DNA of 64,000 nucleotides from Myxococcota bacterium (GTDB taxonomy: Bacteria > Myxococcota_A > Polyangia > Polyangiales > Houyiibacteriaceae). This document shows positions 54,145 to 64,000 of the stretch, piece after piece (positions within the stretch are counted from its first letter, which is position 1; every line of letters starts with the position of its first letter). The stretch covers positions 21,372-85,371 of the forward strand of contig JANQQS010000013.1 of NCBI GenBank assembly GCA_028284955.1. The letters run 5' to 3'. Made by a program: the position numbers and the translations under genes. The notes under the pieces are model-generated. The model made no database searches, was not told the DNA's origin, and saw nothing but the letters and a program-made list of their open reading frames with translations.

Positions 54145-56052
54145 ATGAATGATGTGGAGCGCACCATCTCCGAATTGCTCAAGCAGGGGCAACACCGGCA
54201 GGCTGCCGAACTCTGCGCCGAAGCTGGACAAACGCTGCGCGCCGCGGAGCTCTTCGCGCTCGTATGGGCTTGGCCAAGCGCGATGGCCCAGGCCGAAAAG
54301 GGCGGACACCTCGCCAAGGCGTACGAGTATGCGATCGCAGGACGCGATCGCGCTGCCGGACAGCGGGTGTTCGCTGCGCTGATGGAACGCCCCGATCAAG
54401 CTGTTGCCGCCGCCCAGTGGGCCATCCGGCACGGGCGAGATGCCGATGCCGCGCGCCTCGCGGAAGCCGCGCAGGATTGGAAGCACGCTGCTGCGCTCTT
54501 TGAACGAGCTGGTGAACTCTTCAGCGCCGCGCGTTGCTACGAACAAACCAAGAACTTTCGTCAGGCGGCTCGGCTCTACGAGCAAGCACTTCGTCATCAT
54601 CCTGAAAGCGGCCTCGCGGCCCTGCGCCTGGGGATGATTCTCGCGAGCTCGGGCCGTTATGCCGAAGCTATCGTCGCTCTCCAGACCGCAGAGCGAACTC
54701 TCGAAATACCAGCCGAGGCTCAGGAATGGCTCGTCGTATCGTTCCTCAAGCTCGGCCTGGACGGGCCCGCGCGGGTTGCTCGGTCCCGTTTGCAAAAACT
54801 TCGCCCCGACGTTCCTGCGGAGACCGAAGAATTCTTGAACCAGTTCGCGAAAAACTCTCACGAGGGCGCGCTCCGAGCGCGGGTCGTCGCGAGCGCCGAC
54901 TCTCCGGACACACGACTGCTTGCCGGGCGATACCGAGTCGAAAAAATTCTTGGCGCCGGCGCGACAGGGCGGGTGTTCCTCGCGCACGACGAGTTTCAGG
55001 GCCGGCCCGTCGCCGTGAAAGTGCTTCATGTGGGGACCGGCCCGTCGGGGCGGGAAGCCTATCTACGATTCGCACGCGAAGCGCGGGCATCTATGGAAAT
55101 CGTTCATCCCAATCTCGTGCGGGTTTTTGAGTTCAACTCCGAAGCCCCCTTTTTGGTCATGGAATACTTGCCCGGCGGAACACTCGAGGATCGGTTGGCC
55201 GCTGCTGAACGAGCCGGTCGCCCGCTCACGATGCCGACCATTCGCTACGCCACCTCGGCCATTCTCGATGGTCTGCACGCGGTACACCGAGTCGGCATCA
55301 CCCATCGTGATCTAAAGCCTGCAAATATTCTTTTTGGTGCCGCGGGAGAAGCGAAGCTGGGCGATTTTGGCGCCGCACATCTTCAAGATCTCGCCTCTAC
55401 ATTGACCGGCACGATGCTGGGAACGCTCGCGTACATGGCGCCCGAACAAATCCTAGGTTCGACGGCGCCGTCGGCAGCGACCGACCTCTACGCGTTTGGC
55501 ATTGTGCTTTACCGCATGCTGACGGGACACCTTCCGTTCACCGGCCCAGATTTATTCTCGCAACATCTAAACGAGGAACCGACGCCGATCAGTCAATATG
55601 TGCCGCACCGTGGCAGCTTCGAAGGGCTTGTGCGTTCGCTGCTGCAAAAAGATCCCGGCCACCGCCCCGCTTCGGCCGAAGCCGTGCGCCGATTGCTCGA
55701 ACAGATCGCCGACCCCGATGAGGATGTCGACGATGCCGTGGCACTACCTGAATCGACGGCGTCCGCACCCGACTCTCGGGAAGCTTCCCAAGCTTCCGAT
55801 CGAGCAGAAAGCCGCTATACGAAACTCTCCCCATTCGATTCCGGCTGGGTCGCCCGCGACACGCTCCTCGGCCGCTTGGTCGAACTCCGACCGTACCGAG
55901 AAGACGATGCCGCAGTCGCCAAAACATGGGCGCAAACCTGCAGCACAAACGAGCAAGCCGTGTACGATATCGACGCCGACGCCGGGTTGATTGTGCTGGA
56001 GTACGCCACCCCCGAAACCAACCGAATTCGCTTTTCCGAAGAACAGAAGTAG
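54145..56052 (+). CDS. Ser/Thr protein kinase with N-terminal TPR-like region
   Basis: 635 residues from ATG 54145; an ATG at 54130, inside the rnc stop region, would add five residues, and both arise from a 15-bp duplication. Residues about 1-245 are helical with TPR-like repeats (AAELFALVW, AALFERAGELFSAARCYEQ, AARLYEQALRHHPESGLAAL). The kinase domain follows (about 260-520): GAGATGRVF loop, Lys in VAVKVL, catalytic Asp389 in HRDLKPAN, DFG in LGDFGAAH, and APEQIL. The C-terminal ~115 residues are Ser/Ala/Asp-rich, then LGRLVELRPYRE. Active kinase with probable partner-sensing region. Confidence 0.9.
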   Translation: MNDVERTISELLKQGQHRQAAELCAEAGQTLRAAELFALVWAWPSAMAQAEKGGHLAKAYEYAIAGRDRAAGQRVFAALMERPDQAVAAAQWAIRHGRDADAARLAEAAQDWKHAAALFERAGELFSAARCYEQTKNFRQAARLYEQALRHHPESGLAALRLGMILASSGRYAEAIVALQTAERTLEIPAEAQEWLVVSFLKLGLDGPARVARSRLQKLRPDVPAETEEFLNQFAKNSHEGALRARVVASADSPDTRLLAGRYRVEKILGAGATGRVFLAHDEFQGRPVAVKVLHVGTGPSGREAYLRFAREARASMEIVHPNLVRVFEFNSEAPFLVMEYLPGGTLEDRLAAAERAGRPLTMPTIRYATSAILDGLHAVHRVGITHRDLKPANILFGAAGEAKLGDFGAAHLQDLASTLTGTMLGTLAYMAPEQILGSTAPSAATDLYAFGIVLYRMLTGHLPFTGPDLFSQHLNEEPTPISQYVPHRGSFEGLVRSLLQKDPGHRPASAEAVRRLLEQIADPDEDVDDAVALPESTASAPDSREASQASDRAESRYTKLSPFDSGWVARDTLLGRLVELRPYREDDAAVAKTWAQTCSTNEQAVYDIDADAGLIVLEYATPETNRIRFSEEQK

Positions 56053-56346
56053 TGGCACACACACCGAATCGGACACGGACGCTGAATCAGAATCAGACGC
56101 CGAGGGAGATCCCGATTCTGATGCAGATACGGACGCAGAATCGCAGAATCTGGTTCGGCATCTGATTCGGCGTCCGTGTCGGCGTCTGCACCTGTGTCCG
56201 TATCCGATTCAGCATCTGCATCCGCTCCTGATCCTGACCCCAAACCTGCCGCCCGATCCCGATGCCTCTCCCGATCCCGAACCTCATCCCGTTCCCACCG
56301 CGAGTAAAAGGCTCACGATCAACGCAAGAGGCCACTGCTGCTCGAC
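56053..56346. other. Low-complexity array between convergent kinase genes
   Basis: 294 nt without a credible gene, made of ACGGACGC/GAATCAGA/TCTGATGC words on the left and CTGATTCGG/TCCGTGTCGG/GCATCTGCATCC on the right. Read as protein it gives Asp/Ser/Ala/Glu-rich frames on plus (left half) and minus (right half), so the halves are imperfect inverted repeats of each other. It sits exactly between the two convergent stop codons. Confidence 0.6.
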
Positions 56347-57396
56347 CTAGGCTTTTTTCGATTCAGAGGGAGGAGCAGGAGGCTCGGTGGCCACGGGGCG
56401 AAGCTCCCCAAAATCGAGCACTTCAGTCTCTTCCGAACTAGACGCCGGCTCGTTCCCTTTGAGGGCCGCTACGGCTTCGCGAACGCTGCTTCCGATCACC
56501 GCCGCGGACGTGCTTTCCGGCGTAACGCGCAGCACGTTCGCGAGATCGCGCACCATCCCGCTGGTCGACCGGTATCGGTCGGCAGGGTCGGCGCTAAGCG
56601 CTTTGTGCACGATGGTGTGCAGTTCCGCCGGAACGTCTTCTCGTTTTTCGGACAGTGAAGGCACGTTCGCGGCCTGAATGCTCTGCAAGATTTCGAGCGG
56701 GGTATCACCTCGAAAGAGTTTCTCTCCTACGAGCCCCTCCCACATCACGATGCCCACGCCAAAGAGATCGCTTTGTACCGTCGGATCTTCGCCACGGGTG
56801 AGTTCCGGCGCCAAGTAAGAAAGCTTTCCTTTCACCATCTGCGGTTGGGTCATGCGCGCGCGATCCATGGCGCGCGCGAGGCCGAAGTCTGAAAGCTTCA
56901 CGTTGCCGGTGACGCTCATCAGAATATTCTGCGGAGTGACGTCGCGATGGTAGATCGGCGCTTCCGCGCCTCGGGCGTCTTTGCGGTCGTGCGCCGCGCC
57001 AAGCGCCTTGAGTACCTCGATGCCCACCGCCATCATCAAATGCCACGGCGTTTTCTCCTTCCGCAGCGAGTAGGCATGGCACCAATCGAGCAAATTCAGC
57101 CCGTCGATCCATTCCATGACCAAAAAATAGGCGCCTCGATCGTCCTGATCGAAGTCGTGGATTTGCACGATGTTGGGATGCTGAAGCTCTGAGACCACCC
57201 GTGCTTCCTCAACGAACATCGCCACAAATTCTGGATTGTCGGAAAGCGGTTCGAGCAGTCGCTTCACCGCGACTGGCCGTCTAAAACCTGCCGCGCCGTG
57301 GGTGATGCCCTGATATACCCGCGCCATGCCTCCTTCGCCGGCGAGGTCGCCGAGCTCATACTTTCCGGCAAGACGCTTTCCGATTTGGCTTTCCAT
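56347..57396 (-). CDS. Ser/Thr protein kinase, single-domain
   Basis: 349 residues. A complete kinase domain (about 10-290): GEGGMARVY loop, VAVKRLL, catalytic Asp in YHRDVTPQN, DFGLAR, APELTRGED, and the conserved Arg in DPADRYR. The C-terminal ~60 residues are low-complexity (Ser/Glu/Pro) without other domains. No transmembrane helix, so cytosolic. ATG start; a 3x18-bp repeat lies upstream at 57451. Target unknown. Confidence 0.92.
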   Translation of the reverse strand: MESQIGKRLAGKYELGDLAGEGGMARVYQGITHGAAGFRRPVAVKRLLEPLSDNPEFVAMFVEEARVVSELQHPNIVQIHDFDQDDRGAYFLVMEWIDGLNLLDWCHAYSLRKEKTPWHLMMAVGIEVLKALGAAHDRKDARGAEAPIYHRDVTPQNILMSVTGNVKLSDFGLARAMDRARMTQPQMVKGKLSYLAPELTRGEDPTVQSDLFGVGIVMWEGLVGEKLFRGDTPLEILQSIQAANVPSLSEKREDVPAELHTIVHKALSADPADRYRSTSGMVRDLANVLRVTPESTSAAVIGSSVREAVAALKGNEPASSSEETEVLDFGELRPVATEPPAPPSESKKA

Positions 57397-57450
57397 AGTC
57401 GTCGACGGCCACCCGGGCGGGCCCGGCTAGGCCACCTCCACCAAGGCGCA

Positions 57451-57504
57451 CCCCCGAAGCATCCACATCCCCCGAAGCATCCACACCCCCCCAAGCATCC
57501 ACAC
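57451..57504. repeat. Perfect 18-bp tandem repeat, 3 copies
   Basis: Three contiguous 18-bp units (CCCCCGAAGCATCCACAT, CCCCCGAAGCATCCACAC, CCCCCCAAGCATCCACAC) between the kinase and grxD; the last base of the third unit is the first base of the grxD stop codon read from the other strand. Confidence 0.92.
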
Positions 57505-57842
57505 TAGGCGGAACCCGGGGCCGAACCTTGGCCGCCCTGAACTATACCCTGAAGTTCCCCCGACTCGTAGAGCTGACGCACGATGTCGCACCCACCCACG
57601 AACGTGCCCGCTACATAGAGTTGCGGAATCGTGGGCCAGTTGGCGTATTCTTTGATGCCCTGACGCACCTCGGGGTCTTCGAGGACGTTCACGTGGTGAA
57701 AATCAACGTCGAGACGCCGCAACACCTCCACCACCGTGGCGGAAAACCCGCACTGCGGGAAGTGTTTCGAACCCTTCATAAACAGGACCACCTTGTGGCC
57801 TTCGACCACGCCCTGAATCCGCTCGCGAACCGCATCATCCAT
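57504..57842 (-). CDS. grxD: Monothiol glutaredoxin (CGFS type)
   Basis: 112 residues. CGFS active site in FPQCGFSATVVEVL (Cys31), the class that carries [2Fe-2S] clusters with glutathione rather than reducing disulfides; WPTIPQLYVAGTFVGGCDI is the GSH-binding segment. The bolA gene lies 78 nt upstream on the same strand; CGFS glutaredoxins and BolA proteins form Fe-S carrier complexes, so the pairing is functionally consistent. The stop lies at the end of the 3x18-bp repeat. Confidence 0.95.
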   Translation of the reverse strand: MDDAVRERIQGVVEGHKVVLFMKGSKHFPQCGFSATVVEVLRRLDVDFHHVNVLEDPEVRQGIKEYANWPTIPQLYVAGTFVGGCDIVRQLYESGELQGIVQGGQGSAPGSA

Positions 57843-57860
57843 TCTTCACCTCGGCACTGC

Positions 57861-57937
57861 GTTCAACCGACCCGTTCAACCGACCCGTTCAACCGACCAC
57901 TGTCACCCCGATACAGATCGTCACCCCGATGCAGTCT
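57861..57937. repeat. 13-bp (x3) and 18-bp (x2) tandem repeats between grxD and bolA
   Basis: GTTCAACCGACCC occurs three times in a row (57861-57899, last base altered), directly followed by GTCACCCCGATACAGATC and a diverged second copy (57902-57937), the latter reaching into the last codons of bolA. Confidence 0.85.
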
Positions 57938-58175
57938 GCCACTGCTTCGGGGTATACGTCTTTAGAGCCAAAGCGTGCACCGGTCCACTCATCAGCTCCC
58001 CAAGCGCCGCGTAGACCAGCTGGTGCTGCTCGATCAACGTTTTCCCGTCAAACTCGGCGGACACGATCGTGGCTTCGTAGTGGTCTCGCGTGCCGGTGAG
58101 ATCCACAATTTTCAGATGTTCCACGCCAGTCACGCCTGCGCGAATCCGCTCTTCCACCACCGCTGGGTCAACCAT
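57921..58175 (-). CDS. bolA: BolA family protein
   Basis: 84 residues, the family's usual short size. Matches the BolA/IbaG fold (VVEERIRAGVTGVEHLKIVD, GKTLIEQHQLVYAALGELM) including the conserved His near the Fe-S site (EQHQLVY). Expected partner of the CGFS glutaredoxin encoded 78 nt downstream, in Fe-S cluster trafficking or iron signalling. The 3' end overlaps a short tandem repeat. Confidence 0.9.
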   Translation of the reverse strand: MVDPAVVEERIRAGVTGVEHLKIVDLTGTRDHYEATIVSAEFDGKTLIEQHQLVYAALGELMSGPVHALALKTYTPKQWQTASG

Positions 58176-58301
58176 TGGGGTAGCCGTAAGTCAGGCGACT
58201 CGCGATGTCAATCGCGCCGCGATTTCGTTTACGACAATGAGAGCGCCATCATCACATGAATGGAACAATTCGCACACAGACAGCGCAATTTCAGCACAAA
58301 C

Positions 58302-59630
58302 CTACTCCATCCGGATCGTTTTCAATCGCGCGTTCACGTGACGGGCAAGCGACAGCTCCTGGTCGCGAGGCAGCGTCGTGGTCGCGGAAAAAAGAGCAAA
58401 TGCAGCCAGCTCGTGAAGCCCTTGGTAGAGCCCTTCAACGGGGTTATCTACGTCGGAATCTACCAACGCATCGGCGACTCGCTCGGGCTCCAGACACCCG
58501 TAGTCGTCCACCCCTTCGCCGAAGTAGGGCGCGTAACCGCTGCCTTGAATCCAGCTGGCGAGCGTTTCTCGGGTTTCCTGTACGCCGCCGTAGGTAGCTA
58601 CCGCCACAAAAATATCTTGCATCACCTCGTTGAATCGGTCGACGAGCTCGGTCAACGCTTCGCGGCCGACTCGCGCGGTGGTATGCAGCACGATTTGTTT
58701 CTGCTGCAGCAAATGAAACACCGCCTTCGTGGTGAGAAACTCGCCGAGGCCGGTGAGTCGAGAGATTTCATCAATCGACCGCTGCCCATCACACAGCGGT
58801 CGCACTGCGAGCACGTTCTCGTCGGGTTTTTTGAGCTCCGGCGCGCCGGAAACAAGGTCCGGGACCATATGGCTGCCGGGGATTTTATCGCGAAACAGCG
58901 CCATTTCGTCGATCCGCTGCACGCCTTCCATGAGCAGACTCTGAATCGCGATATGCACGGTGTTCGGCGGAGGGTCCGCATCGGCCGCTTCTCCGGGAAG
59001 GGCAAACGCGTAGCACCCTTCGCCCATAAGCAGCGCATTGAAGAAAATCTGCTCCGATTGACTCTGCAAATGTTGAAAGAGCTCCTGGCGATCGATCAGG
59101 CCGCGCGCCACGCAGAGCTGACCAAACCGCTGATCCGCCTCGAGCTGGCTGAGCAGCTCGTCGAGTTGGGAGCGCGTCACTACGCCCGCGCGGAGCATCA
59201 CTTCGCCGAGGCGCTCCCCGATGGCGGTGCTGCGCGCGTGTTTGAGCGCTCCTTGATCAAACGAAAGCTTTCGCTGAATTCCGCTCGACAGGGCCGCGCT
59301 CGACAGGGCCGCGCTTGACAGGGCCGCGCTCGAGACCCCGGCGGGAGGATTGCTCATCAGCGTGAGTTCGCCCCGCCATTGCACCTGCGCAATCACACCA
59401 ATGATTTCCATGACCGTCATGCGGCTGATGATTTCGCCGGCCATGAGCACCCGGCCCGACTGGCTTGGGCCATCGTCGCGCTTCAACAGAATCAGCCCCG
59501 CGGCGTCGGCCGCGATACGGTATCGACCCGCGAGCGCGCTTAGCCGCTGACGCGCCTCGTCGTCCTCTGGACGCACGGAGCCATCGAGATCCACCACGAC
59601 CCGGTCGCCCACGTGTTCCGGGGTGCTCAC
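58302..59630 (-). CDS. DUF4388-domain protein
   Basis: 442 residues from GTG 59630. An N-terminal PATAN/DUF4388-like region (about 60-150, IISRMTVMEIIGVIAQVQWRGELTL) used by myxobacterial gliding and signalling proteins; then a repeat-containing linker of three 15-bp units coding SSAAL; then a helical region (about 165-260, LGEVMLRAGVVTRSQLDELLSQ) and a C-terminal domain with winged-helix-like segments (about 290-430, DEISRLTGLGEFLTTKAVFHLLQQ). No catalytic motif. Probably a scaffold or signalling protein. Divergent from fabD (75-nt region). Confidence 0.82.
   Translation of the reverse strand: MSTPEHVGDRVVVDLDGSVRPEDDEARQRLSALAGRYRIAADAAGLILLKRDDGPSQSGRVLMAGEIISRMTVMEIIGVIAQVQWRGELTLMSNPPAGVSSAALSSAALSSAALSSGIQRKLSFDQGALKHARSTAIGERLGEVMLRAGVVTRSQLDELLSQLEADQRFGQLCVARGLIDRQELFQHLQSQSEQIFFNALLMGEGCYAFALPGEAADADPPPNTVHIAIQSLLMEGVQRIDEMALFRDKIPGSHMVPDLVSGAPELKKPDENVLAVRPLCDGQRSIDEISRLTGLGEFLTTKAVFHLLQQKQIVLHTTARVGREALTELVDRFNEVMQDIFVAVATYGGVQETRETLASWIQGSGYAPYFGEGVDDYGCLEPERVADALVDSDVDNPVEGLYQGLHELAAFALFSATTTLPRDQELSLARHVNARLKTIRME
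59286..59330. repeat. 15-bp tandem repeat, 3 copies, in frame
   Basis: Three contiguous units of CGACAGGGCCGCGCT (the third starting T) encode (SSAAL)n in the linker of the DUF4388 protein. The unit keeps frame. Confidence 0.92.
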
Positions 59631-59705
59631 ACCCTCGATGGTATTGCATACGCGCGGTCTCCGGCTACATCAAGGGGCACAAATCGTTACCGGGGGTGAG
59701 AAACA

Positions 59706-60635
59706 ATGGGAAAAATCGCGTTTGTATTCCCTGGGCAGGGAAGTCAGAAAGTGGGTATGGGCCAGGCGGTCTTCGATGCGTTCGAGGCGGGTCGGGCAAC
59801 GTTTGAAGAAGCCGACGCGGCACTCGGCGAATCGCTCAGCTCGCTTTGTTTTGAAGGGCCCGAAGACGCGCTCAAGCTCACCGCGAATACGCAGCCAGCG
59901 ATTCTCACGACGTCGATCGCGCTGTTTCGCGCGCTCGATGCGCCGTTCGACGTAGCCGCGGGGCATAGCCTGGGCGAGTACAGCGCCCACGTCGCGGCAG
60001 GCACGCTGTCATTTGCCGACGCAGTGCGTACCGTGCGAGCGCGCGGTCAGTTCATGCAAGAGGCCGTGCCGGTCGGACAAGGCGCCATGGCGGCAGTGCT
60101 CAAGCTGGATCGCAAAGTCGTCGAAGACGCGTGCGCGAGCGTCGACGGCATTGTCGAACCGGTAAATTACAACTCTCCCGGCCAGGTTGTGATCGCGGGC
60201 GAAGCCGAAGCCGTCAAACGCGCTTCCGAAACGCTCGCCGCGCAAAAAGGTCGCGTCATGCCGCTCCCGGTAAGTGCCCCCTTCCATTCCCGTCTGATGA
60301 AACCGGCCGAAGATCGGCTGAAACCGAAGCTCGCCGAAGCAAAGTTCGATAACCCCGCCCGCCCCGTCTATGTCAACGTGGATGCGGAGCCAGTCACCGA
60401 GGCTGCAGCGGCTGAGGATGCACTCGTGCGCCAGGTCAGCCGACCGGTGCGCTGGGAGGAAAGCGTCGCCGCGATGGCGCGAGACGGGGTCAGCCTGTTT
60501 GTCGAAATCGGCCCCGGAAAAGTGCTCACCGGCCTCATCGGGCGCATCTCCAAGGAAGTTCAGCGGGTCAGTGTCCAATCCCCTGAGGACTTCGACGCAG
60601 CGCGAGAAGCCATCCAGCAAGCCCGCGCCACATGA
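59706..60635 (+). CDS. fabD: Malonyl-CoA:acyl-carrier-protein transacylase
   Basis: 309 residues. Transfers malonyl from CoA to ACP to start fatty-acid synthesis. The catalytic Ser88 is in GHSLGEYSA and His194 in SAPFHSRLM; the family N-terminus FVFPGQGSQKVGMG is intact. The ATG at 59706 follows GGGGGTGA. It stands alone here rather than in a fab cluster, convergent with the JAMM-like lipoprotein gene (40-nt gap). Confidence 0.97.
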   Translation: MGKIAFVFPGQGSQKVGMGQAVFDAFEAGRATFEEADAALGESLSSLCFEGPEDALKLTANTQPAILTTSIALFRALDAPFDVAAGHSLGEYSAHVAAGTLSFADAVRTVRARGQFMQEAVPVGQGAMAAVLKLDRKVVEDACASVDGIVEPVNYNSPGQVVIAGEAEAVKRASETLAAQKGRVMPLPVSAPFHSRLMKPAEDRLKPKLAEAKFDNPARPVYVNVDAEPVTEAAAAEDALVRQVSRPVRWEESVAAMARDGVSLFVEIGPGKVLTGLIGRISKEVQRVSVQSPEDFDAAREAIQQARAT

Positions 60636-60675
60636 GTTCACGACCGCAACGTAGTCCTCGCGTGCGCCTCCAGGG

Positions 60676-61554
60676 TTACCAGCTTGGATCCAAGGTCATT
60701 GTCCGCTCGCCATCGGAGGTAAAATCTACCGCCACGCCGGTCGCGAGCTCGTCGACCTTTCGACGAGGCAAATCTGTCAACGCACTGTTCGCAAGGTATT
60801 GAACGCAGTCGACGTACCGACCCGGTTGAGGGTGCGCAAGGCTACGAAAGGCAAGCAGAGCCGCCGAGTGCCGCGTGTGTCGATGTTCAAACATCAACGG
60901 GGTGGCTCGGCAGTTCACCAGCGCCAAGAATAGATCGTCCATCCGGTGAACGGAGTAATACACGCTCGACGTGGGCACTCGGACGGAACGAATACGATAG
61001 CTGATCTCCGGCTTTCGAGACATGAACACCCAACTCGCGGCGTACTCGTCCAGCGCGGCTTTGCGCAGCCACTCGTGGGGAGGCGGCGAGCCATAGCGGT
61101 ACCTGAGATAGTTGCTCACGTCGTCACCGGTCGGCGGATCGAACTCTCGAGAGGGTAGAGTCGGATGAGAATGCCAGCTCATCGTAATTCGCTCACGAGA
61201 TCTCGCGAGCTCGTGGGGCCAATAGCCACTCAAATGACACGCGAGTTGCCGATTGGCGCCCGTTTGAAACGCAAAATATCGATTCGAATCCAGGTTGCGC
61301 ACCACAATTCCGCAGTACTCGCCACGAGCTCCAAGTTTCGCCGGGTCTCGACCAACATGGGCGCGAATATCATTGCGAGCGGCGAGCTCGGTTGCGCGAC
61401 CGTTCTCCGGAGAGAGGGGCGCGCGGGGCGCGTTCCGCCACAACAGTTTTTCAGTCGAGCGCTCACCAGCCGACAGGGAATCGGACGATGATGCTGTACA
61501 GCCGCAAAAAACAACAGCCACGGCGACTTCGAAACGACGGTCGCGTTCACGCAT
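60676..61554 (-). CDS. Predicted lipoprotein with JAMM-like (DUF4329-type) metalloprotease motif
   Basis: 292 residues from ATG 61554; an upstream TTG start at 61665 is possible. Short hydrophobic segment with a weak lipobox (VVFCGC), then a spacer and a domain (about 75-185) with GEYCGIVVR, a paired HSHP motif (SWHSHPTLPS) and TGDDVSNYL in the JAMM order (HxHP...SxxD-like), resembling DUF4329. This suggests an extracytoplasmic zinc hydrolase. The remaining C-terminal half (RVPTSSVYYSVHRMD, HRHTRHSAALLAF) is unrecognised. No good ribosome-binding site. Divergent from the pyrophosphatase gene. Confidence 0.6.
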   Translation of the reverse strand: MRERDRRFEVAVAVVFCGCTASSSDSLSAGERSTEKLLWRNAPRAPLSPENGRATELAARNDIRAHVGRDPAKLGARGEYCGIVVRNLDSNRYFAFQTGANRQLACHLSGYWPHELARSRERITMSWHSHPTLPSREFDPPTGDDVSNYLRYRYGSPPPHEWLRKAALDEYAASWVFMSRKPEISYRIRSVRVPTSSVYYSVHRMDDLFLALVNCRATPLMFEHRHTRHSAALLAFRSLAHPQPGRYVDCVQYLANSALTDLPRRKVDELATGVAVDFTSDGERTMTLDPSW

Positions 61555-61690
61555 AGAAGAGCGAGGAGAGCAAGAATCGTTCCGAAAAGAATCGGCACCT
61601 CGTCTTTTTGTTGACAGGTTGTAAAGTCGCGACCGGTTGACGAAGCGCGTCAATCGGGTAGACAACGCGCGCTATGAGGTTCGAATTATA

Positions 61691-63807
<2,117 letters not shown>

Positions 63808-63808
<1 letters not shown>

Positions 63809-64000
63809 GAGGGTTTGAGGCAAACCCTCCCCCACGCGGGTACGACCCGCGCGGGGCCCCCTCCCGACTCCGGCCGCTGTCGCGTCCGCCCCACCGCTTC
63901 GCGGCGGGGCCCCGGCAGTTCAACCCAACGTAACCAGGTCGCGTGCATCCTGGCGGGGGAGCTTGGGTGAATCGGCGGGGTCGTACCCCGACGAGAGGGT
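63808..64000 (-). repeat. Hairpin-string element, copy D (inverted, cut by window end)
   Basis: Reading plus: GGAGGGTTTG-AGG-CAAACCCTCC (63808-63830), CGCGGGT-ACG-ACCCGCG (63835-63851), CCCCACCGC-TTC-GCGGCGGGG (63889-63909), the unpaired block (complement of ATTCACCCAAGCTCCCCCG) and CGGGGT-CGT-ACCCCG (63976-63990). This is the reverse complement of copy A, with a shorter spacer. The first stem starts at the hppA stop codon. The window ends before the last stem. Confidence 0.92.

Noticed and set aside
53890..55029. Minus-strand ORF (379 residues) opposite rnc and the kinase
   Set aside because: Antisense to two recognised genes; no motif.

Overview
The window looks like a chromosomal segment of a GC-rich, Gram-negative, predatory- or myxobacterium-like organism (Myxococcota or Bradymonadota, former Deltaproteobacteria). 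This is inferred from many cysteine-rich lipoproteins, Ser/Thr kinases including TPR and pseudokinase forms, DUF4388 and MXAN_5187-type proteins, thrombospondin-like repeats, a SPOR protein and a FadL/PorV-like barrel. TTG and GTG starts are frequent. No prophage, transposase, integrase or CRISPR array was seen.

Layout. 0-7.1 kb: a secreted subtilisin (start cut by the window edge) convergent with two tandem paralogous winged-helix/AAA regulators. 7.5-9.8 kb: lipoproteins and a SPOR protein. 10.1-15.3 kb: gyrA followed almost without a gap by a divergent Hsp70 with a ~200-residue interdomain linker and no lid, then a small J-domain protein. 15.4-19.8 kb: hisB-hisH-hisA-hisF and a membrane protein, mostly overlapping. 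19.9-31.9 kb, minus strand: lipoprotein, MXAN_5187-type sensor-like protein with a cupredoxin-like partner, lipid kinase, fmt, def, smc and small envelope proteins. 32-34.4 kb: an acyltransferase with altered catalytic motifs and an FAD/NAD(P) oxidoreductase. 34.9-44.3 kb: TatD, Cys-rich lipoprotein, DUF4838 protein, outer-membrane barrel, sterol-desaturase-like enzyme, AsmA-like/GT51 glycosyltransferase. 44.4 kb: tRNA-Leu(UAG). 44.5-53.2 kb: lipoproteins, pseudokinase-receiver fusion, MATE pump, HTTM protein with a small partner, rhomboid protease. 53.4-64 kb: rnc, two kinases, grxD-bolA, DUF4388 protein, fabD, JAMM-like lipoprotein and a membrane pyrophosphatase.

Two layers of structure are not explained by genes. 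First, an intergenic element of about 200-300 bp occurs four times (34.4, 49.25, 49.55 and 63.8 kb; the last inverted). It is a string of five short perfect or near-perfect hairpins with 3-4 nt loops around a conserved unpaired block, and the stems differ between copies by compensatory changes. I consider this the best candidate for an undescribed element. Second, 12-19 bp direct tandem duplications, most often exactly 15 or 18 bp, are scattered through the window, in frame within protein linkers and also between genes at stop codons. Two further low-complexity arrays of GAT/TCN words lie between convergent genes at 34.7 and 56.1 kb, and a second type of hairpin cluster plus a 57-58 bp triple repeat lies at 20.3-21.1 kb.
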